A stretch of DNA of 64,000 bases from Flavobacterium soyae (GCF_021245985.1 NZ_JAJQXA010000012.1:1-64000); one strand, 5' to 3'. Counted from the stretch's first letter, positions 50,465 to 59,398 are shown. The notes: a model not told the origin generated them from the letters alone. Program-made: numbers and translations.

Positions 50465-51442
50465 CTAAAATCCGCTTGGTCTCAAAAGTAAACCTGTGGT
50501 TTCTTCTAATCCGAACATTAAATTCATGTTTTGAATTGCTTGTCCCGAAGCACCTTTGGTTAAGTTATCTATAATTGATGTTATGAGAACCCGGTTTCCT
50601 TTTTTCAATAAACTAATAATACATTTATTCGTCTGCACCACTTGTTTCAGGTTGATATTTGTGGTTGTAACAGTTACGAAGGGTTCATTTTTATAGAAAT
50701 CTTCGTATTTAGCAACCAATTGTTCCAAACTATCATCGCATAATGTGTACAAGGTTGCGAAAATTCCTCTTGGAAAATCTCCTCTATTCGGAATAAAAAG
50801 CAATTCACTGTCAAAATCGTCTTGCAGCTGAACTAAGCTTTCTGAAATTTCACCCAAATGCTGGTGTTCAAAAGCTTTATAATGTGACATATTGTTGTTT
50901 CTCCAGCTAAAATGGGATGTTTCGGCAAGGCTTACACCCGCACCTGTGCTTCCGGTTGTTGCGTTAATATGAACGTCATTGTTTAGCAGATTATTTTTAG
51001 CTAATGGCAATAAAGCCAATTGAATAGCCGTAGCAAAACAACCAGGGTTAGCGATGCAATTTGCTTTTTTGATTTCTGCTTTATTCAATTCAGGTAAACC
51101 GTAAATAAAATCTTTTCCTTGAAAATGTGCGTCTTTATTCAATCTAAAATCATTTCCTAAATCAATGATTTTAGTGTGGCTTGCAAATGCATTTTCCTGT
51201 AAAAATGAAATTGATTTTCCGTGGCCTAAACATAAAAAAACCACATTTACGTTAGGATTTATTATATCAGTAAAATTCATTTCGATGTCACCCATCAAAT
51301 CGTGGTGCGCCACAGAAAGTGGTTTTCCTGCATTTGTTGTACTGTAAACAAAATCGATGTTTACTTTTGGGTGATACATTAAAATTCTGATGAGTTCTCC
51401 GGCCGTGTAGCCCGAACCACCAATTATTCCGACATTAATCAT
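50465..51442 (-). CDS. argC: N-acetyl-gamma-glutamyl-phosphate reductase
   Basis: The 325-residue protein shows the Rossmann start GIIGGSGYTAGELIRIL, the catalytic NPGCFATAIQLALLP (Cys near residue 137) and a C-terminal NLMFGLEETTGL. It reduces N-acylglutamyl phosphate to the semialdehyde. Its ATG overlaps the end of argG by eight bases, so argG and argC are tightly coupled. Confidence 0.94.
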   Translation of the reverse strand: MINVGIIGGSGYTAGELIRILMYHPKVNIDFVYSTTNAGKPLSVAHHDLMGDIEMNFTDIINPNVNVVFLCLGHGKSISFLQENAFASHTKIIDLGNDFRLNKDAHFQGKDFIYGLPELNKAEIKKANCIANPGCFATAIQLALLPLAKNNLLNNDVHINATTGSTGAGVSLAETSHFSWRNNNMSHYKAFEHQHLGEISESLVQLQDDFDSELLFIPNRGDFPRGIFATLYTLCDDSLEQLVAKYEDFYKNEPFVTVTTTNINLKQVVQTNKCIISLLKKGNRVLITSIIDNLTKGASGQAIQNMNLMFGLEETTGLLLRPSGF

Positions 51443-52628
51443 GATCTAATTGATTTACAGATGAAAATATGTTTTGTGCATTTCCAAGAATTTTGATAAA
51501 TCCTTTTGCATCATCAGATGTCCATGCGTTGTTCATTTCTCCGTATTGACCAAAACCTGTGTTCATCAAATCATTTTTAGATTCGATTCCGTCAAGTGAG
51601 AAATGATATGGTTTTAATGAAACTGTTACAGTTCCGTTTACTGTTTTCTGTGTATCTTGGAGGAAAGTTTCAATATTTCTCATAACTGGATCTAAGAACT
51701 GACCTTCGTGAAATAACATTCCGTACCAGTTTCCTAATTGCTCTTTCCAGTATTGCTGCCATTTTCCAAGAGTATGTTTCTCTAATAAATGGTGCGCTTT
51801 GATGATAATTAACGGAGCAGCAGCTTCAAAACCAACTCTTCCTTTAATTCCGATAATCGTATCTCCAACGTGAATATCCCTTCCAATTGCGTAAGCATTT
51901 GCTAGTTTTTCTAACGCCACAATATTGTTAGATGGTTTATCAGTTTTACCATTTATTCCAACTAATTCTCCTTGCTCAAAATGAAGCGTTACTTTTTCTT
52001 CGCCTTCTTTTTTCAATTGAGAAGGATATGCTTCACTTGGTAACGGCTGGCTGGAAGTTAGGGTTTCTTTTCCCCCTACACTTGTTCCCCAAAGCCCTTT
52101 ATTGATAGAATATTGTGCTTTTTCCCAAGAATAACTTACGCCGTTTTTTTGAAGATATTCTACTTCTTCTTGTCTTGAAAGTTTTAAATCTCTAATTGGA
52201 GTAATAATTTCAATTTCTGGAGCAATCGTTTGGAAAATTAAATCAAAACGAATTTGGTCATTTCCTGCACCTGTACTTCCGTGTGCGATCGCGCTTGCTC
52301 CAACTTTTTTAGCATATTTTATAGCTTCAATTGCCTGGAAAACACGCTCTGCACTTACTGATAATGGATATGTATTGTTTTTTAATACGTTTCCGAAAAT
52401 CAAATATTTTATAGCTTTATCATAATATTTGTCTACGATTGTAAGGTTTGCGTGCTGTGCACTTCCTAATTCGTAAGCTCTTTTTTCAATGGCTGATAAT
52501 TCTTCTGCGTCAAATCCTCCTGTATCTACAAGTACAGTGTGAACTTCGTATCCTTTTTCATTTTTTAAATATTTCAAACAATACGAGGTATCTAATCCTC
52601 CGCTATAAGCTAATACTACTTTTTTCAT
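51435..52628 (-). CDS. argG: Argininosuccinate synthase
   Basis: The 397-residue ATP-pyrophosphatase has the P-loop AYSGGLDTSYCLKYL at the N-terminus, AHGSTGAGNDQIRFD and TPIRDLKLSRQEE. It joins citrulline and aspartate using ATP. It is the second gene after the GNAT and overlaps argC. The family is unambiguous. Confidence 0.95.
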   Translation of the reverse strand: MKKVVLAYSGGLDTSYCLKYLKNEKGYEVHTVLVDTGGFDAEELSAIEKRAYELGSAQHANLTIVDKYYDKAIKYLIFGNVLKNNTYPLSVSAERVFQAIEAIKYAKKVGASAIAHGSTGAGNDQIRFDLIFQTIAPEIEIITPIRDLKLSRQEEVEYLQKNGVSYSWEKAQYSINKGLWGTSVGGKETLTSSQPLPSEAYPSQLKKEGEEKVTLHFEQGELVGINGKTDKPSNNIVALEKLANAYAIGRDIHVGDTIIGIKGRVGFEAAAPLIIIKAHHLLEKHTLGKWQQYWKEQLGNWYGMLFHEGQFLDPVMRNIETFLQDTQKTVNGTVTVSLKPYHFSLDGIESKNDLMNTGFGQYGEMNNAWTSDDAKGFIKILGNAQNIFSSVNQLDHD

Positions 52629-52683
52629 TTTTTATAATTTTGGCTAATACTTTCGTATTTAGCAGTTTGAGATTTCTTTTGGG

Positions 52684-53331
52684 TTAAATTTTAAATAAAA
52701 AAATAAATGACAATAATTTATTCAAGAATAAAGCCTGTTTAATTTTTTTAAGTCTGCTTAAAACAGCTTCGTTAAAAGGATGTCTTGGCGGTGTTTTTTG
52801 TTTTTCTTTTGGGTCGTATAACATTCCGGTACAAAGGCACATTTTGTTTTCTTTGCTTTGCAGGATTTGATAATTGGTACAGGTTTTACAGCCTGCCCAA
52901 AAACTCGGATCTGTTGTAAGTTCTGAGAACGGAACTGGTTTGTAACCTAGCTCTGAGTTGATTTTCATAACAGCCAAACCAGTTGTGATTCCAAATATTT
53001 TAGCATCTGGAAATCTCTTTAAAGAATAATCAAAAACTTTAGATTTTATCTTTTTAGCCAAACCTAAACTTCTGTAGTCAGGATGTACAATTAATCCGGA
53101 ATGTGCCACGAATTTTCCGTGCTGCCAGCTTTCGATATAACAAAAACCTGCAAATTTCCCGTCTGCCAGAGCAATCATTGCATCACCATTCGACATTTTT
53201 TTCTGAATATACTCAGGAGTTCTTTTAGCAATCCCCGTACCTCTTAACAAGGCAGATGATTCTATCGTATCGCAGATTTCTTGTGCGAATTTGAAGTGTT
53301 CTTCCTGAGTAACAACAATAGAGATCTTCAT
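52684..53331 (-). CDS. GNAT acyltransferase with Cys cluster, candidate N-acylglutamate synthase
   Basis: The 215-residue protein is the first gene of the arginine operon. It has an acetyl-CoA loop HPDYRSLGLAKKI (R87-x2-G90-x-A92), a strand and helix with KIFGITTGLAVMKIN, and a C-terminal insert C148-x2-C151-x13-C165-x-C167 that looks like a small zinc site. A hydrophobic basic tail (about 200-215) follows. No argA, argJ or argO gene is in the cluster, so this is the likely acylglutamate synthase, a suggestion by position, not by homology to ArgA. Confidence 0.72.
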   Translation of the reverse strand: MKISIVVTQEEHFKFAQEICDTIESSALLRGTGIAKRTPEYIQKKMSNGDAMIALADGKFAGFCYIESWQHGKFVAHSGLIVHPDYRSLGLAKKIKSKVFDYSLKRFPDAKIFGITTGLAVMKINSELGYKPVPFSELTTDPSFWAGCKTCTNYQILQSKENKMCLCTGMLYDPKEKQKTPPRHPFNEAVLSRLKKIKQALFLNKLLSFIFLFKI

Positions 53332-53545
53332 TTCAATAATTGAAGTTAAAGTTAAAAATTAAAGCATATTGTTTAGTTTGAAATCCAGAATTGAATCCAA
53401 TAAAATTAAGCAAAATAGAAGTAACATCTTCAAAATCAAAAGATTGATTAAGAAAATTTACAAAATAATAAATACTTTTAGGATATGTTTGTCCAATGGA
53501 CAAATTATGTGATTTCAAAATGAAAAATGGATATGAATAAATATA
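53332..53545 (-). promoter_or_regulatory. Unstructured AT-rich part of the arginine leader
   Basis: This part of the leader is very AT-rich. A 61-codon TTG-started reading frame (53333-53518) ends one base before the GNAT ATG, but its Phe/Asn/Ile-rich composition is what AT-rich DNA gives in any frame. A leader peptide is possible but unsupported. Confidence 0.4.
53488..53504. promoter_or_regulatory. Palindrome TTTGTCC-ATT-GGACAAA in the leader
   Basis: This is a 7-bp perfect palindrome. A second, TTTGTC-ACG-GACAAA, lies 120 bases upstream in the transcript (53609-53625). Two similar sites in one leader could be operators or RNA hairpins. Confidence 0.45.
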
Positions 53546-53640
53546 CGGCGAAAAACTCTGTGAATACTATAGAGATAGCATCCGTACTTCGGGAGAAGTA
53601 CCTGGCAGGTTTGTCCGTGACAAAGAAGTTGTATGTAAAC
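53545..53640 (-). ncRNA. Structured, GC-rich 5' leader element of the arginine operon
   Basis: This 95-base block is far richer in G+C than its surroundings. On the minus strand it contains three consecutive hairpins: UUUGUC-ACG-GACAAA, CCU-GCC-AGG and a 7-bp GUACUUC-UCCC-GAAGUAC. ACUUC also occurs upstream of the first hairpin and can compete for GAAGU, suggesting alternative folds. It is placed between the promoter and the first arginine gene. I cannot match it to riboswitch consensus motifs I remember. On the plus strand the last loop would read GGGA, a GNRA loop, so orientation is not fully certain. Confidence 0.55.
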
Positions 53641-53658
53641 TTATTTTATTCATCGGTG

Positions 53659-53687
53659 CAAAAGTACACTATTTTTTAATTCACAAA
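53659..53687 (-). promoter_or_regulatory. Promoter of the arginine operon
   Basis: Read on the minus strand: TTTG (53684-53687), 17 bases, TACTTTTG (53659-53666). Transcription would start near 53653, giving a leader of about 320 bases. Confidence 0.65.
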
Positions 53688-53813
53688 ACAAAAAATTAAA
53701 ATTCTAACATTTTTTTAATGAAAAGTTATTTTTAGGAAGTTGCAAAGGTTCAAAGGCTCTGAGGAACTAAGGTTTTAAATCTGGGCGCAAAACTGAAACC
53801 TGAAACTTGAAAC

Positions 53814-53855
53814 AAAAAACAAAACCCGATAACTATTTCTAATTATCGGGTTTTT
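53814..53855 (-). terminator. Terminator of the M1 peptidase gene
   Basis: AAAACCCGATAA and TTATCGGGTTTT form a 12-bp stem with a 10-base loop, 23 bases after the stop codon. It also ends the gene-free stretch 53332-53877, which otherwise holds the arginine promoter and leader and a stretch of TTCAAAGG-type repeat words. Confidence 0.8.
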
Positions 53856-53877
53856 AAATATTTCTATTTTTGAATTA

Positions 53878-56148
53878 TTACTTTTTCGTAAATGGTATTA
53901 CTTGTCCATTATCTATAAGTGTCATATCGAAACCTGTTTTGGCTTCATTAAATTTAAATTTTAATCCTGCTCTTTTTGATTCAAATGTATCTTTTTCATT
54001 TGCTACAGGAGTTAAAGTAAATTTTGGATAGTTTGGAAGTTCTGCGTTTAAAATACTGTTTTTCTCTGTCAACTCAATTGTTAAAGGTGACCTTGCAGTA
54101 ACATAATTCCCTACATAACCATCCAGAATAATATCTTTTTCAATTTTTCCGTTTCCCGCTTTCCAAACATTATTACTATCGTTATAATCCGGAAATGCAT
54201 TATCAGGGTCTAATGTAATACTTTCAATTTCTTCTGTTGAATTGTGTTTGAAAGACCACTCATTATTTCGCTGCCAAATTTCTACCGGAAGCTTAACTCT
54301 GGTTACTTTTCCGCTTTTTGTTTTAACGTCTAATACAATTGGCATTGGCATTTTGTCAAAATTCTCCACATTGATTACAACACCTTTTGCCGGATCATTT
54401 TTCACATATTTAATCCAATTGATTCCTTGATCAAAACGCCAGTTATTTACAAACCAGCTTCTCCAGAACCAGCTTAAATCTTCGCCGGCAACATTTTCAA
54501 TTGTTCTAAAGAAATCGTCCGGAGTTGGATGTTTGTAAGCCCAGCGTTCTACATAAGTACGCAATGCTTTATCAAAACGCTCTTGTCCTAAAACCTGCTC
54601 TCTTAAAATAACTAAACCTGCACTTGGTTTAGCATAACATAAAACACCAATATTAGCTTCCTTCATATTATCAGGAGAACTCATAATAGTTTCTAATTTT
54701 GGGTCTGTAAAATATTCTGCTTCTTCATGCAAATTACTTGCCGGCTGTTTGTATTCGCCATTATTAAAATCATAAGAACTTACAGAGTTGATAAATGTAT
54801 TGAAACCTTCATCCATCCAGGCAAAATAACGCTCGTTTGAACCTACAATCATTGGGAACCAAATATGTCCAAATTCGTGATCTGTAACTCCCCATAAATC
54901 ATCTCCTTTAGATTTCCATCCGCAGAAAACAATTCCGGGATATTCCATTCCGCCCTCATTTCCTGCTACGTTTGTAGCTGCAGGATAAGGATATTCGAAC
55001 CATCTTTTAGAATAATTTTCGATAGACGCTTTAGTGTATTCTGTAGAACGTCCCCAGGCATCATTTCCTGAACTTTCAACAGGATATGCAGATAATGCTA
55101 ATGATTTTTTTCCGCTTGGTAAGTTTATTTTTGCTCCATCTAAAATAAAAGCCGGAGAAGATGCCCAAGAAAAATCACGTGCATTTTTAATTTTATAATG
55201 CCAGGTTTTTTGTGCCAAAGCATTGCTGTTTGCTGTTGCCGCTACTTCGTCTGCAGAGCGAATTATAACGGTTTTATCACTTTGAGAAGCGTCTTTGTAT
55301 CTTTTCAATTGTTCTGCAGAAAAAACTTCTGCTCCGTTTACTAATTCTCCAGAACCTACAACATAGTGATTTGCAGGAACTGTCAATTTTACATCAAAAT
55401 CTCCATATTCTAAATAAAACTCAGAAGCTCCTAAATATGGCGCCGTATTCCAGCCTCTTACGTCATCATAAACACACATACGCGGATACCATTGTGCAAT
55501 TGTGAATATTTTTCCGTTTTTAGTTTCTAAAACTCCCATTCTGTCTGAACCTTCAAATGGTGCAATGAATGAAAATTCTATTTTAATTTTTACAGAAGCT
55601 CCTTTTGCCGCTAATTCCTGTGGAAGAAAAATCTGCATTCTGGTATCTGTAACGATATATTTTGCCTCAACTTCTGTTTTGGTTTTTCCGCCAGAAATTA
55701 CTTTTACTGATTTAATTTTATTACCTCCGTCAAAAACCTGACCTTGAGCCCCGTTACGGCTTCCCGTTAAAGGCACAACAGCATTTCCTCTGGAATCTTC
55801 TTTAAATAAATTTTGATCTAAATTCAGCCAAAGAAATTCAAGTTTGTCAGGACTATTATTTGTATATGTAATTTCATCTGTACCTACAATTTCATTTGTA
55901 GTTCCGTTTAATTTTGCCGTTATTTGATAATCGGCTCTGTTCTGCCAGTATTCAACTCCCGGCTGACCGCTTGCAGTACGGGTAGAAGTACCGTTTTTAG
56001 TATAAAAATGTGGTGCAAATGCATCATGATAATTATAATTATTTACTGGATTTGCTGTCGTCGCCGGCGGAGTCTGCTGCGCCCAAACTGAAGAAATCCC
56101 AACAAATAAAGCCATGGTCAATAAGGCTTTTGAAGATTGTTTTTTCAT
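53878..56148 (-). CDS. M1-family metallopeptidase (gluzincin), secreted
   Basis: From the ATG at 56148 the protein has 756 residues with a signal peptide (1-22) and an N-terminal beta domain. The zinc site is HEFGH with downstream E (about H424, E425, H428, E447 in this numbering), and GGMEYPG replaces the GAMEN exopeptidase motif, in line with M1 peptidases of Bacteroidota. It should trim peptides in the periplasm or outside. A terminal beta-sandwich follows the catalytic domain. Confidence 0.88.
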   Translation of the reverse strand: MKKQSSKALLTMALFVGISSVWAQQTPPATTANPVNNYNYHDAFAPHFYTKNGTSTRTASGQPGVEYWQNRADYQITAKLNGTTNEIVGTDEITYTNNSPDKLEFLWLNLDQNLFKEDSRGNAVVPLTGSRNGAQGQVFDGGNKIKSVKVISGGKTKTEVEAKYIVTDTRMQIFLPQELAAKGASVKIKIEFSFIAPFEGSDRMGVLETKNGKIFTIAQWYPRMCVYDDVRGWNTAPYLGASEFYLEYGDFDVKLTVPANHYVVGSGELVNGAEVFSAEQLKRYKDASQSDKTVIIRSADEVAATANSNALAQKTWHYKIKNARDFSWASSPAFILDGAKINLPSGKKSLALSAYPVESSGNDAWGRSTEYTKASIENYSKRWFEYPYPAATNVAGNEGGMEYPGIVFCGWKSKGDDLWGVTDHEFGHIWFPMIVGSNERYFAWMDEGFNTFINSVSSYDFNNGEYKQPASNLHEEAEYFTDPKLETIMSSPDNMKEANIGVLCYAKPSAGLVILREQVLGQERFDKALRTYVERWAYKHPTPDDFFRTIENVAGEDLSWFWRSWFVNNWRFDQGINWIKYVKNDPAKGVVINVENFDKMPMPIVLDVKTKSGKVTRVKLPVEIWQRNNEWSFKHNSTEEIESITLDPDNAFPDYNDSNNVWKAGNGKIEKDIILDGYVGNYVTARSPLTIELTEKNSILNAELPNYPKFTLTPVANEKDTFESKRAGLKFKFNEAKTGFDMTLIDNGQVIPFTKK

Positions 56149-56288
56149 ATTTTTTAGCTGTTTATCTAGCAAATTAATGAAAAAAAAAGCTATTTACAGA
56201 GAAAACGAAAAGGATAAATTTAATTTTAGTAAAATTTTATTAAAAAAATAATTCTAAGCATTTTCCTAAAAAAATAAAATTTATAAAA

Positions 56289-56296
56289 TATATTTA
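56289..56296 (+). promoter_or_regulatory. Near-consensus -7 element of the aldose epimerase gene
   Basis: TATATTTA differs from TAnnTTTG at one base and lies 40 bases before the TTG start. Confidence 0.35.
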
Positions 56297-56335
56297 CATC
56301 AAGATTTAAGACTAATTCTTTTCAATTATAACATT

Positions 56336-57187
56336 TTGAACACAACTATATCAAATTCAACACTTAAGGCTTCGATCAAAAATGCCGGGGCAGAATTGTT
56401 CTCTTTAAAAGACAATCAAAATAAGGAATATATCTGGGAAGGAAATCCGGATTTTTGGGGCAAACACTCTCCTGTTCTTTTTCCAATTGTCGGCACATTA
56501 AAAAACAATACTTACACTATTGATAAAAAAGAATATCAATTGCCAAGACATGGTTTTGCAAGAGATATGGAATTTCAACTGACTGAAAAAACAGGTAACA
56601 GCGCTGTTTTTTCTTTAGAATCAAATGCCGAAACTTTAAAAAAATATCCGTTTGAATTTGAACTGCAGCTTATTTATACGTTAGAAAATACTACATTAAA
56701 TATAGAATATGTGGTTATAAATAAAAATGAATCAAAAATGCCTTTTTCAATTGGTGCGCATCCGGCGATTGCGCTTCCTGAAAAGTTTGAAAACTACGCT
56801 TTTAAGTTTGAAAAAACAGAACCTTTAAAATATAATCTTCTTGAAAATGATTTGATTTCGAATAAAACCGAAACTTTAAAAACTACCGAAAATGTAATTC
56901 CGTTAAATTATAAACTTTTCGAGAATGATGCTTTGGTTTTTAAAACTTTAGAATCGAATTCGCTAACCATTCTTGAAAATTCAAAACCTTATGTTCAAGT
57001 TGAATTTGAAGATTTTCCGAGTTTAGGAATCTGGACAAAAGACCAGGCTCCTTTTGTATGTATCGAACCTTGGTTTGGATATTCGGACACGGCAGATAAT
57101 TCTGGCGATTTATTTAAAAAAGAAGGGATTTTGATTTTAGAAGTTGACCAGTCATTTCATTCAAAATTTAGTATTAAAATAGTTTAA
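56336..57187 (+). CDS. Aldose 1-epimerase family protein
   Basis: The 283-residue protein has the galactose-mutarotase fold motifs NAGAELFSLKD, YIWEGNPDFWGKHSPVLFPIVG and PFSIGAHPAIALP, with catalytic His in GAHP and a Glu at FEDFPSLGIWT. The sequence fits the YihR/YeaD-like subfamily that acts on sugar phosphates or free sugars. The start is TTG at 56336; no ATG precedes it in frame. The GNAT gene starts six bases after its stop, so the two form an operon. Confidence 0.85.
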   Translation: MNTTISNSTLKASIKNAGAELFSLKDNQNKEYIWEGNPDFWGKHSPVLFPIVGTLKNNTYTIDKKEYQLPRHGFARDMEFQLTEKTGNSAVFSLESNAETLKKYPFEFELQLIYTLENTTLNIEYVVINKNESKMPFSIGAHPAIALPEKFENYAFKFEKTEPLKYNLLENDLISNKTETLKTTENVIPLNYKLFENDALVFKTLESNSLTILENSKPYVQVEFEDFPSLGIWTKDQAPFVCIEPWFGYSDTADNSGDLFKKEGILILEVDQSFHSKFSIKIV

Positions 57188-57193
57188 TTTAAG

Positions 57194-57742
57194 ATGTTAG
57201 AATTTAACTTTCACCCATTTCCGGTAATCGAAACAGAACGTTTACTATTAAGAAGAATTACAAACAACGATGTAAATGAAGTTTTTGAATTACGTTCGAA
57301 TCCTGAAACTATGAAATATATTCCAAGGCCATTAGTTAAAAATAATGAAGATGCTTTAGAACATATTGCTATGATTGAGGAAAAAATAGAAACTAATGTT
57401 GGAATTAATTGGGGAATTACACTAAAAGATAACCCTAAACTTTTAGGAATTATTGGTTATTACAGAATGCAGCCTGAAAATCATCGTGCAGAAATTGGTT
57501 ATATACTGTCGCCTGATTTTCATGGAAAAGGATTTATTCCTGAAGCTGTAAATAGATTAATACAATATGGTTTTGAGGATTTAAAACTGCATTCGATCGA
57601 AGCAGTAATTGATCCAGAAAACTATGCATCTGAAAAGGTATTACAAAAATGTGGTTTTGTTAAGGAAGCTCATTTAAAAGAAGTTGAACTTTATGAAGGT
57701 AAATTTCTGGATAAAGTAATTTATTCTTTGCTGCAGAGATAA
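57194..57742 (+). CDS. GNAT-family acetyltransferase, RimJ/RimL type
   Basis: The 182-residue protein has the RimJ-like pattern: TERLLLRRI at the start, AEIGYILSPDFHGKGFIPEA with the acetyl-CoA loop and IEAVIDPENYASEKVLQKCGF. Members acetylate N-terminal amines of ribosomal proteins or small amines. The target is unknown. It is co-transcribed with the aldose epimerase gene. Confidence 0.85.
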   Translation: MLEFNFHPFPVIETERLLLRRITNNDVNEVFELRSNPETMKYIPRPLVKNNEDALEHIAMIEEKIETNVGINWGITLKDNPKLLGIIGYYRMQPENHRAEIGYILSPDFHGKGFIPEAVNRLIQYGFEDLKLHSIEAVIDPENYASEKVLQKCGFVKEAHLKEVELYEGKFLDKVIYSLLQR

Positions 57743-57798
57743 GCTTTTATTTTTTTCTAATTCTTGTTGTTTCTGCAATAGTAAATGTCATATTGCGT

Positions 57799-57806
57799 TA
57801 TATTTG
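57799..57806 (+). promoter_or_regulatory. -7 element of the outer-membrane protein gene at 57848
   Basis: TATATTTG matches TAnnTTTG. A start site here rules out the upstream start at 57785 and supports the ATG at 57848. Confidence 0.5.
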
Positions 57807-57847
57807 TGGCCGAAAACAAATTATGTCTGCGATCACAAAAAAATACC

Positions 57848-58405
57848 ATGAAAAAATTATTCGCCTTTATTGTTCTTTTTTTATCAATACAATTACAAAG
57901 TCAAACTTTTATAAAATTTAACGGAGCTACTGCTTTAGTTGGTATTCCAAACGTTGGAATAGAAACTAGTATTGGCGAAAAAACTACATTTAGCTTTGAT
58001 GTTATGGCTTCTTTCTGGAAATCGTTTAACGGAAATAGCCCAATGGAATTTTACACTTTTACTCCAGAAATCCGTTATCATTTTAAAGAAAAATACAACG
58101 GATTTTATGTTGGTGCTCACGCCGGTCCTGATTTTTATCAGTTACAAAAATGGAATTATTGGGATACTAACAAGTATGAGCATGGTTTTGGGTATCGTTT
58201 AGGGGTTACCGTAGGTTATAATATTAAATTAAACGATAAATTTTTGCTGGATATTTTCGCAGGTGGCGGATGGCATCAGGGTTTTTACCACGGATATTAT
58301 AATGATGGAACGCCAGGCAGATATGAAAAAGCCCAAAACTGGAACAAAAGCGGCGAATGGCTTCCGTATCGCGGCGGTGTGATGATTTCGTATAAACTGA
58401 ACTAA
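57848..58405 (+). CDS. DUF3575-like outer-membrane beta-barrel protein
   Basis: From the ATG at 57848 the protein has 185 residues: a signal peptide (1-18), then alternating strands with FNGATALVGIPNVGIETSIG, FTPEIRYHF, GFYVGAHAGPDFY, RLGVTVGYN and GGGWHQGFYHGYY. This resembles the DUF3575 family of small Bacteroidota barrels. Function unknown. It ends three bases from the convergent DUF2132 gene. Confidence 0.7.
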   Translation: MKKLFAFIVLFLSIQLQSQTFIKFNGATALVGIPNVGIETSIGEKTTFSFDVMASFWKSFNGNSPMEFYTFTPEIRYHFKEKYNGFYVGAHAGPDFYQLQKWNYWDTNKYEHGFGYRLGVTVGYNIKLNDKFLLDIFAGGGWHQGFYHGYYNDGTPGRYEKAQNWNKSGEWLPYRGGVMISYKLN

Positions 58406-58408
58406 AAT

Positions 58409-58633
58409 TTAATTGAATTTAGGACGCGATTTTATATATAATTCTTCTACTTTTTTTCTTGCCCAATCGGTTTTTCTTAAAAAAGTAAGACTTGATTTTA
58501 CACTCGGGTTCGACGTAAAACATTTTATAGGAATTAATTCTCCTAAAGTGTCAAAACCATAATGTTCAACTAAGGTTTCTACAATTTTTTGAAGTGTGAT
58601 TCCGTGCAGCGGATCTTTAGATTTACTTTCCAT
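58409..58633 (-). CDS. DUF2132 (VF530) small protein
   Basis: The 74-residue protein contains KDPLHGITLQKIVETLVEHYG, then PIKCFTSNPSVKSSLTFLRKTDWARKKVEELY. These are the DUF2132/VF530 family motifs; a structure of a family member suggests a DNA-binding-like fold. Function is unknown. Its stop is convergent with the barrel gene. Confidence 0.88.
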   Translation of the reverse strand: MESKSKDPLHGITLQKIVETLVEHYGFDTLGELIPIKCFTSNPSVKSSLTFLRKTDWARKKVEELYIKSRPKFN

Positions 58634-58653
58634 TTTATATAATTTAAATAATA

Positions 58654-58686
58654 CAAAAGACCGTCCTCAAAAGAACGGTCTTTTTT
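58654..58686 (-). terminator. Terminator of the barrel protein gene at 58724
   Basis: AAAGACCGT and ACGGTCTTT form a 9-bp stem with a short loop, 38 bases past the stop codon. Confidence 0.7.
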
Positions 58687-58723
58687 GCAAAATTAACGAA
58701 TTCACCTAATACAATTCGCTAAA

Positions 58724-59362
58724 TTAGAATATGAATTTAAATCCAAAAGAAAGCGGAGAAGTTAAATTTGGATTACTTCCTGCCAGAGCCGTGTTATAAA
58801 ACGGATCTACATTTGCAACATGTGCCAATCCAAAATTTGTAACCGTTGTTTTTTCTCCATTTTTAGGCTCTAGAGTCGTAGAAGTAAAATTAGCTAAATC
58901 GTAAGAGAACTCAACTGAGAAGTTTTTCGTTACAAAATAATCAAAACCTCCTGATACTGATAATCCAACCTGATTAACTTTTAACCCGCTTTCTTTTTCT
59001 TTTCCGGTAATAACTGGCAAAGCAGCTTGTCCGAAGAAATACAAAGAACCCGCTATATTCCAATATTTTCTTGCTAAAGGCTCAATAACATATAAACCTG
59101 TATTAGCAGCAGTTCCTGCATTAGAATCTGCTTTGATATTAATGTAACCAATACCGGCTCCAACTGCTACAGATGGCGTTACGAATGTTCCCACTATTGG
59201 AAGAACAGATAAACTTGTGTTTTTTTGATCTGCAGTTTTTGTTTGCTGATAACCGAATTGAGAAGTTGCAAACCAAGCTCCTTTTAAGCCTTGAGCCGAA
59301 TCCTGAGCTTTTACAGATAAGCCAATTAATGCAATACCAACTAGTGTAAAAATCTTTTTCAT
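58724..59362 (-). CDS. Outer-membrane beta-barrel protein (porin-like)
   Basis: The 212-residue protein has a signal peptide (1-19) and a small-barrel body with GAWFATSQFGYQQ, VAVGAGIGYINIKAD, YWNIAGSLYFFGQAAL and VSGGFDYFVTKNFSVEFSYDLANF, ending in 'FGFKFIF' with an aromatic C-terminus. It fits outer-membrane barrels with autotransporter/OmpW-like repeats; no function can be assigned. A -7 element TAAGTTTG lies 30 bases upstream. Confidence 0.72.
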   Translation of the reverse strand: MKKIFTLVGIALIGLSVKAQDSAQGLKGAWFATSQFGYQQTKTADQKNTSLSVLPIVGTFVTPSVAVGAGIGYINIKADSNAGTAANTGLYVIEPLARKYWNIAGSLYFFGQAALPVITGKEKESGLKVNQVGLSVSGGFDYFVTKNFSVEFSYDLANFTSTTLEPKNGEKTTVTNFGLAHVANVDPFYNTALAGSNPNLTSPLSFGFKFIF

Positions 59363-59390
59363 TTTAAGTTTGTTTTATAATTACAGAACA

Positions 59391-59398
59391 AACTTATG
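59391..59398 (-). promoter_or_regulatory. -7 element of the barrel protein gene
   Basis: Minus-strand TAAGTTTG matches TAnnTTTG, 28 bases before the ATG. Confidence 0.5.

Noticed and set aside
53333-53518. 61-codon TTG-started frame just before the arginine GNAT gene
   Set aside because: Composition is Phe/Asn/Ile-rich as expected from AT-rich DNA, it has no ATG and no recognisable motif; kept only as a possible leader peptide.
53545-53640. Known riboswitch (SAM, cobalamin, TPP, purine, preQ1, guanidine, T-box)
   Set aside because: I compared the leader with the consensus motifs I remember; none fits. Short matches such as CCTGGCAGG recall the B12 box but lack the rest of the conserved core.
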